Origin: Hymenopellis radicata
Lineage: Eukaryota; Basidiomycota; Agaricomycetes; Agaricales; Physalacriaceae
DNA: 64,000 nt
Direction of reading: 5' to 3'
Assembly (NCBI GenBank): GCA_015501595.1
Contig: JADNRX010000008.1
Location: forward strand, 1-64,000
Every line of letters starts with the position of its first letter. Position 1 is the stretch's first letter. The notes beneath the pieces are model-generated. The model saw nothing but the letters and a program-made list of their open reading frames with translations. It searched no databases and was not told the DNA's origin. Both the position numbers and the translations under genes were made by a program. This document shows, piece by piece, positions 52,101 to 62,091 of the stretch.

Positions 52101-53144
52101 TTTCCCTACATAGCTTCCTTTTGTGACTAAGGTGATTGGTAGGATGCATTGACCGCATTCAGTGATTATCGCGAAAAGGTTGAACGTGTTCCTCCCCGCG
52201 ATGCGAAGCCCAAGCGTCTGATTTACTACCGAGGTCAGTACTGCAACGCATGCCTTACTACACATACTGACAGTTGGTATTCTTTTCCAGATGGCGTATC
52301 GGAGGGCGAGTACCAGAAAGTGCTTGATATCGAGCTGCCGATGATTCGAGGTACATTACTCTACATCTACTTGACGGATCACGAACTGATTTATTGCAGC
52401 TGCGTGTCAGAAGGCGAACGTCTCTCCGAAGATTACTGTTATAGTCGTCGTCAAACGGCATCACATTCGGTACGCATGTGCGTTTCGCGACCCGAGTGAG
52501 GTAGTGAATGTCTTTGTTAGCTTCAAGGACGACGCGAACAACAACCTCCCCGCTGGGACCGTCTTCGATCGAGACATCACCAGTCCGATTGAATTCGATT
52601 GGTACCTTCAGAGCCATGCACCTCTTCTTGGAACCAGTCGCAGCGGACACTACAGTGTTTTGCACGATGTGGGTTGCCCCTTTTTCATCTTCACTGTTCA
52701 TCTACTCACTATGTTTATCAGGACAATAACTTTGGGTATGTGCATCTCTCCGTCGGGAGATCTCTTTCTTACAAGAATTCATACAGAGCGGACGCAATCC
52801 AGAAGCTCTCGTATACGCTGTGCTACACGTATGCACGCACTACGCGCTCTGTTTCTATCCCGACGCCCGTGTACTGTACGTGTCTTCCGCCGCAGCAGAA
52901 GTATGCAGGCATACTAAGTTTTTCTCTCAGATGCGCACCTTGTCTGTGACAAGGCAAAGCTCCATTACAAACCCAGCGATGCTATGGCGCTTTCTGATGC
53001 CGGCACGGATTCGACAACGGATGTCAAACAACGGTACATTTCGAGCTACCAAGGTCTGCACGCTTCTATGAAGAACTACATGTGGTGGATGGTAAGCTTT
53101 TTGCTTCTCCTTGGTCTCGAAATTGGCTAAAATGTGAACAGTAA
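49126..53144 (+). CDS. Argonaute (small-RNA-guided slicer)
   Basis: Many exons. A short Arg/Gly N-terminus (MPPRSTSTRGGAASARGRPL) precedes the N domain (SVSAVGVKRPGYGTLGRPIH). A linker/DUF1785 region (FYTALGKGALGFGLEVWQGY) and a PAZ region (GVMYKEGTLAGLCIEYLNDR; GARLFPANLVKKEIP) follow. The PIWI domain has the full catalytic tetrad: Asp in VLGADVTHPPPGS, the glutamate finger in YYRDGVSEGEYQKV, Asp in PAGTVFDRDITSPIEFDW, and His in PVYYAHLVCDKAK, which is assembled across an intron. The 5'-phosphate pocket and passenger region (YTLCYTYARTTRSVSIPTP) is also normal. It should be a slicer acting in RNA interference or genome defence. The last codon pair before the stop is split by an intron, so the stop is at 53142-53144. 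Confidence 0.92.
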
Positions 53145-53536
53145 ATAATCATTCAGTCCCGATTTTACTTACGATTTTGATGACCTGCTGTCGTTACGCT
53201 TTCCGCCGTGCTTTGTATAGTTAGTCGGCTTGCTTGTGCTCTGATGATGTTAATGTGAAATTTTAACCCGTATATCCCCCGCTCAGAGCCGCCTTCTTTG
53301 AAGGAACATTCTGAAGATCGTACATACAGTACGGCACATCCGTTACATTTGAGAATCGCGAAACGAAACTCAAATTGGTAGGGCGACGCGATGGAGACAA
53401 AACTTATTATACATGAATGATAACTCGTACGTGGGAAGCAAGGATAACAGTAACAGAGACACAACGAGGAAAATGTATTCTACGACTCCACGTCTACCCA
53501 ACCCATTAGATGCCATGAACCATCATCAGGAAACAC
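53145..53536. other. Region between Argonaute and Crinkler-like gene
   Basis: 3' regions of two convergent genes. It contains the left of two direct repeats that flank the Crinkler-like gene. No ORF that I support. Confidence 0.4.
53211..53330 (+). repeat. Left direct repeat flanking the Crinkler-like gene
   Basis: It shares TTAGTCGGCTTGCTT and, further on, ACATTCTGAAGATCGTA with 55510-55605 in the same orientation, at similar spacing, with diverged sequence between the two blocks. Confidence 0.7.
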
Positions 53537-55449
53537 TTACCATAGTTTCAAGTCCATATGATAGATACAATCATAAAAGCTCGAGTCGACTTCCAGCGGC
53601 AACGACACCGTGGCTGGTCCCGGACTCGGTGAGACATAGACATACGTGACCGTTCCAACCCCGCGCTTCTCGAGCCAATCCTTCCCAGATGATAGCGACC
53701 GGCTTGCGATACCCGCCTGAAAGGCAATGGCGTGTCCAACTTTGTCGACAAAAAACGAATCGAAAGCCGCAAAGGTGCGCCGTTGAGGGCAGTGGTAGTA
53801 TACCCCCACCAAGAAGGGCTCATGTACAGACCAGTCGAGGTTGAAGGTGCGCTGCAATACCGATGCCACTGAAATGCGCGATGGGTGGTTATCCTGTATG
53901 CTGATCTCCTTGCAAGCAACAAGGACTTTCGGTGCGTCCTCCGTAGTCCGCCAACCTCGAGTGGTAGTCTGCTTGGCGCCGGGAGTCCTATTTTCGTGTG
54001 CGACCATCCGTCGTAGGGTCCAGGACCCACCATCAGTGATATGCTGGTGGTAGATCCCATCGAACATGCGAGCAGCCAGAGCCCTGGGACCAGGACTTGC
54101 GGAATCCAGATTAAAACGAAACCACATTTTCTGGGCTTGTTCGTAGTCTTTCGCTATGCGACTCATAAGCCTGTCACGAAGAGATTTGCTAGGAGAATCA
54201 ACCTTCCAAACTGTTCGTGTTTGCTTGGCGACAGGGAAGAATGACAAGACGAGATGACTGGTAGACTCCTCGACAAATGAAGATGGTTCAACACAGACAA
54301 TGCGCGCTATAGAATCAGATCGGAGACGGTTAAATGCCAACGGAAGACGGCTCTCGAAAGCCGGGATACGATGCGCGAAAGAGTAGGCGTCGCGGGCGGA
54401 GCCTCCATAGAGATGATGGAAGTCAGCCAGCTGTGTCTCGTTGGCAGTACGGCCCCTTGCGTTCTGGCACTGGCGGCTGTATGATTCGTTAACAACAATG
54501 TGGCTATCAGCAAACCAACGAAACGCGCCCAGCAATGAGCTCCCCGCAGTCCCATGGTTTCATGACAAAATACCGTGTGCCGACCACCTTTTTCATCCAT
54601 GCCATGCGACTGAGTCCAGGTGAAGCCGCCTGGATTATGAAGCGCTCGCTCTCCACCAAAATGGCGGGAACCGTCGGAATGTCAGAGTTGGAGTCCACAA
54701 GGCACCAGGTGTCCGTGGGGAGCAAATTCCGGAAACGAAAATCATGCAAGGTATGCATATTGACTTGTGAGGCTTTTCCCTCCTTCCACAACAGCGCCGC
54801 GGTAGGTGAGTGGGGGACATATAGCGATGGAAGACCTGCTGCAATCCTGAGATGAAGCACGACTCTGAGAAAGCGCGACTTTCCTGTCACTGAGCGCTCA
54901 GCTCAAATTCATAAAACTGATGAGGACCGACTCACCAATCCCAGGAAGCCCGGTGAGAACCAGGCCACTGGCGGTTGTGACACCCTCTTTCCCCAAGAAG
55001 GGATTCGGATATGCGTCCAGCTCGGACAAAGGCGGTGCGGGGACCACACCAAGGTCGTCGGGTGTAGGAATATTGTCTAGGTAATCGGATAAATCCAGGT
55101 CTGTTTCTTCTGGCTTGATACAGCGGGATGACTTGGGTTCTCGCTCTTCTTGCATGGTGGCATTACTATAGGACCGTTTATTCTGACGATATTTAGAAGA
55201 GTGGAGATGGACTCACCTCGCTATTCGTTCGCTCCCCGTTTGCCAGTGAATCCATTGTAAAATCCCGAGCATGATTTCGTGATACTCTTGCCGAATCATA
55301 ATCGGCAAAGGAAGAGAAGGCCCAGATAGGGTCCATATCCTTGACGGCACGTCGCCTTGTACGCGAGGCTCGCTACGCTCCACGAGAGCGCATTGCAATT
55401 TTGCGGGCTCGTCTAATAGTGGATCGTGTAGAAGGGACGGTCCCTGCAT
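53537..55449 (-). CDS. Crinkler-like P-loop NTPase protein (possible REase-type C-terminus)
   Basis: Four exons. Start at 55449 (MQGPSLLHDPLLDEPAKLQC); exon 2 is SNATMQEEREPKSSRCIKP through GLVLTGLPGIG; exon 3 starts KSRFLRVVLHLRIAAGLP. The Walker A motif GLPGIGKS is thus completed across an intron. Then come TWCLVDSNSDIPTVPAILV, FIIQAASPGLSRMAWMKKVV and TRYFVMKPWDCGELIAG, and the C-terminal half includes ARMFDGIYHQHITDGGSW and VYYHCPQRRTFAAFDSFFVD. This matches the Crinkler-type NTPases expanded in agaricomycetes, whose C-termini are often of the restriction-endonuclease fold. No active-site residues were identified, so the C-terminal assignment is tentative. The stop at 53537 directly follows a GTAAGT, so a further exon is possible. 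Role unknown; some Crinklers are effectors or act in genome conflict. Confidence 0.75.
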
Positions 55450-55509
55450 GTCGGAGATTTGGGTGGCGGTGGTGGTGGTGGTAGGTGTGGAAAGATCGAG
55501 GTGGATCGT

Positions 55510-55605
55510 GCTTGTATAATTAGTCGGCTTGCTTTTATGACGAGGTTGATACAAAATTTCACCCCATTCCTTGGGAAAACATTCTGAAGATCGTAATTCA
55601 TTTCG
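55510..55605 (+). repeat. Right direct repeat flanking the Crinkler-like gene
   Basis: Contains TTAGTCGGCTTGCTT and ACATTCTGAAGATCGTA, as at 53211-53330. It lies just upstream of the Crinkler-like start codon, in its promoter. Confidence 0.7.
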
Positions 55606-55753
55606 AACTGTGGTAGTTACAGTCGTAAAAACGCGTATACTCTTTGTTTCATTAAGACGTGACGAGAATAGACATAATGCAATGCGGATAGCAAGGGACG
55701 ACGAGGACAGCTTGAAGCGAAGGAACATAGAGGCGATCAGGCCGTAGATTGGA
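55606..55753. other. Spacer, Crinkler-like 5' region to CDK1 3' end
   Basis: The open frame that extends upstream of the Crinkler-like start into this region (to 55728) has no support as coding and overlaps the direct repeat. No other feature. Confidence 0.35.
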
Positions 55754-57160
55754 TCAAGGATGGTAACCCGCGAAATAGGGGTGCTGCATGGCGCGTTTCG
55801 CTATCAAGGAGTTCAACGCCACATACGGACACTTGCAAGGGAGCATACGTACCGGATATGCGTTTAGCGGGGTCGTAAATGAGGAGCGACTGGTTATCAG
55901 GTCAATAACAACGCTGCCACCAAACAGAAAGTGATTTACCTGTAGGATATCCACGCCATCAGCATCCAAGTGAGGCACGACATTGGTGAGATCTTGTCTA
56001 CTCCACCGAGGGAACGTAGCCTTGTAGTCCGGAAGAGTCGCCACACCCGGCCAGGTGTCCTCTGTGGGCGTGCCCAAGATCCTGCGATATGCTGAGTACC
56101 AACGTGACGATTATCGATGACCACGAACTGGAATATCTTGAATATCTGATCAATCTCCGAATCGCCAGGGAAGAGCGGCGTGCCTTGGCAGACCATCTCG
56201 GCGAAGATGGTGCCCACCGACCACATATCGATGGCGGTGCTGTAGTGTCGGCTGCCTAACAGAACCTCGGGGGCGCGGTACCACAGAGTTACGACCTAGG
56301 ACGCTGAGCTCGGCGCGTCGACCAAAGGAGGAGAAGAAACGAGGTTACCTCATGAGTGTATGTACGCATCGGGATACCAAACGCACGCGCCAAACCAAAA
56401 TCGGCAAGCTTGAGATTGTTATCCTTGTCAATCAGCAGATTCTGCGGCTTGAGATCACGATGGAGAATCCGATGGGAATGGCAGTAGAGCAGGCCAGCGG
56501 TGAGTTGGTACAAAAACCGCTGCAAATTTTCCAAAGTCAGTATTAATACGCGTCAACAGTCACGTGACCCGACGCGGTTGTCTTGGAGGCGGGAGAGAGT
56601 GTGAAAAGTGGCGTACTTTGGATATTTCGAGGGTGATTGGGGTCTTTTTCTTGTTGGAGCTGTCCATGTAGCGCTTGAGATCAAAGTCGACAAACTCCAT
56701 GATGAGGTAGAGCTTTGTTTCGACGTGGAAGATCTCGAACAATCTGAGCGGAGATGGGCGATGTAATGCAAGGAAATGACGAGACGGAGACGCACCGGAC
56801 GATGTAGTCGCAGTTGAGCTCCTTGAGAAGACTGATTTCCCTGATAGCGGTGCTGGGAACGCCCTCGTCTTCGCCTTCGAGGCGGATCTTCTTCATGGCC
56901 ACGACTCTGTTTGTCTTGTGGTCGCGCGCCTTGTACACGACACCATATGTCCCTGGAGAACACGATTATTGGTAGTAGTCACTAGGAGAAATCGGTAGTC
57001 GCACCCTCGCCTGCGAAAACGCGTCGGCTCCTTCAGATGACGTTCGCAGCGAAAAGGGCACACGCACCGAGCTTTTCCATCCTCTCATAGCTTCATCAGG
57101 CCCCCATCAGTTATCGCTCAACAAAATTTGCGAAAAAACATACCGTTGTTCCATGTTCAT
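55754..57160 (-). CDS. CDK1: Cyclin-dependent kinase CDK1/Cdc2
   Basis: A complete mitotic [17 protein letters not shown], glycine loop [52 protein letters not shown], catalytic loop [29 protein letters not shown]-loop [72 protein letters not shown] and [15 protein letters not shown]. Thr in THEVV is the CAK site; Thr and Tyr in GTYG are the Wee1/Cdc25 sites. Early exons are tiny: 57160-57144, 57090-57068, a predicted 6-nt microexon 57010-57005, then 56952 onward. The microexon supplies Glu and part of a Gly of GEGTYG; skipping it would remove the two residues EG without changing the frame. It binds cyclins and drives cell-cycle transitions. Confidence 0.93.
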
Positions 57161-57432
57161 TGTTGAGGTCAAGTACAAGGCAAGTCTTGACAACGTTTGA
57201 CGGCCATCACGCGGCCAATCCAACCGGATCGTTTCACCGCCTACTATGAAATCCGCGTTCCATTAAGTATCGTGCAGAAAGACTGCAACAGTATGTTTAT
57301 ACAGAACAAATACATGGTAGATGAGCGTGCTATATTGTATGGATTCATGAAAGCAGATGCAGGCAACACGATTAGAGGGGTATACGTAGAGAGACCGTCC
57401 GTAAAAAGAAATGAGAGCACGGCCGTCCTTCC
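57161..57432. other. Intergenic region, CDK1 5' side to RHO3 3' side
   Basis: Holds the CDK1 promoter and the RHO3 3' region. No ORF or RNA gene that I support. Confidence 0.35.
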
Positions 57433-58533
57433 TCACATTACTACACAAGGATCCCTTGACCCTTTCGCCCTCGTGCTCAACGACACACGCGCTGCTTCGT
57501 AAAACACCTCGGTTACCCCACGATTATGCTTCGAGCTGCATTCTACAGAAACGTCAGGTAAACCGCTGCCGAAGCCGCCTACACATACCAAGATACCGAG
57601 ATGCTCGTATCCGACGTGCGACCGCAAGACCTTCTTCATATTCTACAGGGTGTGTTCCATACCGCTGTAAACGGTCTTTCACTGCTTGGTCGTCTCGAAG
57701 ATCGCATTTCAAAGCTGTTTATGATCAGAAAACGTCAAAGCAGCGAATGCTAAGACAGACCAACGAGAACAAGCTTAAAGGCTGTTAGTTGCAATCCAAG
57801 TGTACAATGTGTATTCATACCTTGACCCCCGGACAATATTCTAAAATCTCATCTAGCCACTGTGGATGTTGAGTACACAGAATGAGGTTGCACAGGCCCA
57901 CATGCCTTGGATTCGACGTTTTCTAGCGAGACAGGATTGTCTACCTGTCGAGGCCATTGGCATGCAGTAAGGCGGGAATAATGGGAATGACGAACTGAGA
58001 AACATATCATGATGACATGGGTTTCCGCGTAGGATAGAGATCGTAATCGGTCGAATTCTTCCTGACCTAAGAACAGTTGGACGAGCTCAAGGGATATAAT
58101 GGTTGGTAAGCACCGGCTGTGTCCCATAGGCTCAGTTCCACCATTTGGTCGTCGACGAGGAGATCATGAACGTAGTTTTCAAACACCGTTGGTTCGCTAA
58201 TAGAACGTAAGCTGTATTCCAGAGAATGCGGGAATAAGCGCACTAGACTTGTGTGAAGAATCCGCGAGTGAAAACGTTTAGTAGGGACGTTTTCCCTGTT
58301 GAGCCATAAATGGACGAATCGAACGATAGTGGCACTCAAGACGTACCACAAGCACCATCACCGCATACTTGGCGCAGGACTCAGATAGTCTGCAGTACAT
58401 ACAGGGCGCAAAGCTCACCAACTACTTTCCTTTGAATCTGGCTGAATGTCAAGGCACGGCATAGGGTTTTAGCTGGAAAGACGTACGGTCGGCGACCAAA
58501 CGAATGCCCTTTCGAGGTTCCACAGAGCGACAT
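57433..58533 (-). CDS. RHO3: Rho3-type small GTPase
   Basis: Eleven short exons from the start at 58533 ([16 protein letters not shown]). Read through, they give [20 protein letters not shown] (the G1 box is split by an intron inside GDGACG|KT), [19 protein letters not shown] (switch I), [20 protein letters not shown] (switch II), [36 protein letters not shown] (related to NKxD, here KCDL), [19 protein letters not shown] and a CVVM prenylation box. One intron (57905-57860) has a GC donor (AAG|GCATGT). Closest to Rho3, which controls polarised exocytosis and actin with formins. Membrane attachment would be by the C-terminal lipid. Confidence 0.9.
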
Positions 58534-59026
58534 TTCCGTTCAAGGGCGAGACGATGGGACGGAAATGGGTAAAGAGAGACGGTGAGAGTTGGGGAGAAGG
58601 ACTACGGCGATCACGTGAAGCGTTCAGTGCCCCCTTCGCTGTGTACTACTCGAATGTTTTCAATACTTAAAGGCTGTCCGGAATTGCAGTTGATCTGCCC
58701 GCTCTACACTAGTCGCTGCTCTGCCTTGCACGGACTGAATCTGACAGCAGTGTATGTCCCATTGTATTGTTCGTATTCGGTTCAAAGACATCCTTTGCGT
58801 ACATACATATCATTTTCAACGCAATACTGGAAGATCAACCTGCTCAATGCTCATATAGTAGGTAAAAAGCAGCTGGAAAGCAACTTGAATAAAAAGCAAT
58901 CAGCACGACCTACCATTTTAGGACTGCGGCCTGTAAGCACGGCATAACTTGGGACCCTTTTGCTCTTGGTTTCCATGTCTATTTTCCCATTCTTTTTCTC
59001 GGATTTCTAGGTATATTTGTATCACT
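58534..59026. other. Intergenic region, divergent promoters
   Basis: 5' sides of RHO3 (minus) and the CCCH/Smr gene (plus). Nothing recognisable beyond AT-rich stretches near 58800. Confidence 0.35.
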
Positions 59027-61828
59027 ATGTCCTTGCTTTCGCTTCCCATTGACCCCGGAAATCTGTCCGATTCCGGGGAACCGAATGGTCCAGAGCTGTT
59101 GACACAGCCAAAGTACCCCCACACCCGAGCACAGTTGTCGGCGTTGGCGCGCCAGTACAAGCCCGTCGACAGCTTTGACAGCGACATTGAAGGTGATGAT
59201 ATCCCGCGTGTCTCGTCGTCCTTTGTCAACCGTGTGGTCGCTATGCTCGTCGACGAACGCGAAGACGACTTGCAAGCGCTGCTTAGTGAAGCGTTTGGAA
59301 TGGATCGTGAAACGGTACGTTTGAGAGCCTATTCGTCGACTAAGCTGACACCCTCTTCCTCAGGCTGAACAGAATGTCTTGGATCTTATGCATAAACATC
59401 GTGACGATGTCGCGGGTGTCCCATTCCTGTTTCTGACGCCCACCCGACGACCATCTCTAGGCCGTCCTCCCGCGCCTCTGCACGATTATATCCAGCAAGA
59501 CCAGACACACCAAATTCGGCGCCAAGCTCGCCATTATCCCTAGTATTTCGACGTCCCCACACTCCGTTGGTCTCTCCGCTAGCCGGCGGCCAGCAAGTAT
59601 CATCATACATGTCAATGCGTAGTGCGAGCGACTATTCACCGTCGTCGTCTCCGGTACTCACCCATGCCCACACGGTCGTCACCCAGCAGTTTACTGCCAG
59701 TCTTCCCGCCTCGCCGTTGTCATCTCCGCGCCTTTTAAATGCAAAGGCATCAGAGTTTAAGCCAATTCCACGCCCTCTTTCCGCGGCATCATCTCATCCT
59801 GGCCACATGCGAGATACTCCGTCTCCCGATATGTGGGCTCATAGTCCATTCCGAGCTACTTCCAACCTGGCAATCGCTGCTCCACTCCTTCCCGAACAAT
59901 CCTTGCTCACGCGTTCGCTGACTCCCAACTCTGGCTTGCGTTCTTCCATTCGTCCTGATGAACACGATAGTGATGAAGAGGATCCATTCGATCCATTTGC
60001 CCCAAAGCAACATGTTCCTAGCTTCAACTCATTCAATGGATCTGATTTTGATGCTCAATGGTCCAATTCATCCCACTCTTCCATGTCCCCGGAAGACCCC
60101 CGACCAATTGATATGCACTACCAATTCCAAAACTCGTACGCTTCGTACGACTCTCTAGTTTCGGACGACATGCCTGCCCCCGAGGACGACCCAGATGAGG
60201 CAGAGGCTCAGGCGGCGCTCACGGACGGGATGACTCCTTTCGATGTCCTTAGCTCAGTGTTTGGTTCCACACTTGCTCCGTCCGAATTGGAAGAAGCGCT
60301 CGCTGCTAACGCGTACGATTTCGATCGCTCGATGGCATGGCTCGTTGATCGTGCCTTACCGCCTACCCCACAACAGAGCAACCCGATTAGGATGCAACCA
60401 GTGGGCGGTCGAGTTACGGTCGTTCCGCGGGATACCGGTATGCGAGGTGGTCGCGGAGCCTTCAATCCAGCTACATCTCCTGGTCGTCCAGGCGTGAGGT
60501 ATACTAATGGAAGGCCGCCTCAAGGAGGAAATCGCGTCTGTCGGTATTTTGTTGCTGGAGAATGTCTTCGGGCGGACTGTCGTTTTAGGTATGGGTTCCT
60601 TACCATTCATCAAGTCGCCATGAGCGTTAATCTGGCATGCTAGTCATGACTTGGAACGTGCATTGTGTCGTTTCTGGTTACGCGGTACATGTGCCAAGCA
60701 AGAAAGTTGTGAATTCTTGCATCATTTGCCAAAAGACGTCGACATGCAAAGCCTCAACATCGCTATGGCACGAGCGAACGTTGCTCCAGGAACGGACCAC
60801 TAGCCGCTCAAACCGCCGGCATGGAAGAGTTCCCCGTACTTGGTTATGAAAACGGTCGAGGCAGAAGAGGCTTCAATGACCGACCTTATAATGATCCTGG
60901 CCGTACGCGATTTGCAGCTGCCGTCAAAAAGCCAGCTCCACCAGCTTCGCAAATGGATCTGGCTGCCCGCCGAGAAGCTATGGGAAGCTCAGCGGACAAT
61001 CTACACACTCGGTCTGCCATAGTTGCACCCAAGCCTTCTCCCCGCATCAAACTGCGTCCGCCGTCGTTGTTGCCTACGCTACCCACCGGCGAGTCGGTTA
61101 ATTCGCTGTACATGGCGTATCGGTCTCGCGCGTTACAACTTGGCGCTGCTCGCAATGCTTGTCTCTCACGTGCTGCTGATGCTTGGAGGAGAGGAGATGG
61201 TGCTGCCGCGAAACGTTTCAGCAGAGAAGGTCATGACCTGAATGGCAAGATGGGCGCCGAGATGACCTCTGCAGCTGAAAGGCTTGTGCGTGAGCGCGCT
61301 CAAGTGGCCGAGCAAGCCGTCAGAAACAGAGATGCCAGCTGGTCGGACGATCCAGGTGACCGATCGAGTCGTGGGCGTGTCTGCGGTGGTGGATTTGGCG
61401 TTATTTTGGGAATTGCACGGACTGATACGGGGGACAAGCTGACGGCAGAAGAGAGAACGGAGGCTATGCTTGACCTGCATGGACTTCATTCTAATGAAGC
61501 GAACGAGGTTTTGGAAGGATTCCTTCTGGCTGTGAGTCTTGTTCATCGCGGCTGATTCTAACACTGACTTGGGTTTTAGTTGGAACAGGAACACTTCTAC
61601 GGCTTGGGTAAGTCACTGGTTTGAATGTATGGCGGGTATTGATCTTTTTGCATAGCCTACCTTGTCGTCGGGGAAGAAAAACATACCGGTACTCAAGACA
61701 CCGCTCGAGGAGCATCGCGAGCGCGTTTGGCTACAGGGGTGCGGGAATGGCTGCACCGCTGGGGATACCCTTGGAGCGAGCGAGATGGGATAATATGCGT
61801 TGACCCATTGACGCATGCCTCTGAATAG
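59027..61828 (+). CDS. CCCH zinc finger and Smr domain protein
   Basis: Starts MSLLSLPIDPGNLSDSGEP. An N-terminal helical domain (FVNRVVAMLVDEREDDLQA; LLSEAFGMDRETAEQNVLDL) is followed by a Ser/Pro-rich region, a CUE-like segment (TPFDVLSSVFGSTLAPSELE, EALAANAYDFDRSMAWLVD), two CCCH fingers (CRYFVAGECLRADCRFSH, joined across an intron, and CRFWLRGTCAKQESCEFLH), a basic helical region, and a C-terminal Smr domain (MLDLHGLHSNEANEVLEGFL, then LEQEHFYGLAYLVVGEEKHT and GYPWSERDGIICVD). The arrangement suggests an RNA-binding, ribosome-associated nuclease-type factor such as Cue2/N4BP2 relatives; this is inference. Two frame changes have no usable intron: near 59410-59440 (between DDVAGVP and PVSDAHPTTIS) and near 60795 (VAPG to GPLAAQTAGMEEF). 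Confidence 0.75.
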
Positions 61829-62091
61829 AATGATGAAGGATATAAAAAGATGTATTCAAATTTGACAAGTGATAAACGATGTACTAACGGTAGGAATTTG
61901 TACATATAGGCTTTTGAATGTATATATGGTTTGCAAACTTGGTCTCGGTCCAAGCGGTGGCGCTCAGCGTTGAGTGGGTTTCTCCATGCGATGCTAAGCT
62001 GAGCTGAGACATAGCGACGGCACGTGAGCCATCACGGAGACTATTTCACGTTTCCATTCTTTCCCTCAACGACGACTTCCCCACGACCAAG
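61829..62091. other. Intergenic spacer
   Basis: 3' region of the CCCH/Smr gene and promoter of the coiled-coil gene, both plus strand. Nothing recognised. Confidence 0.35.
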
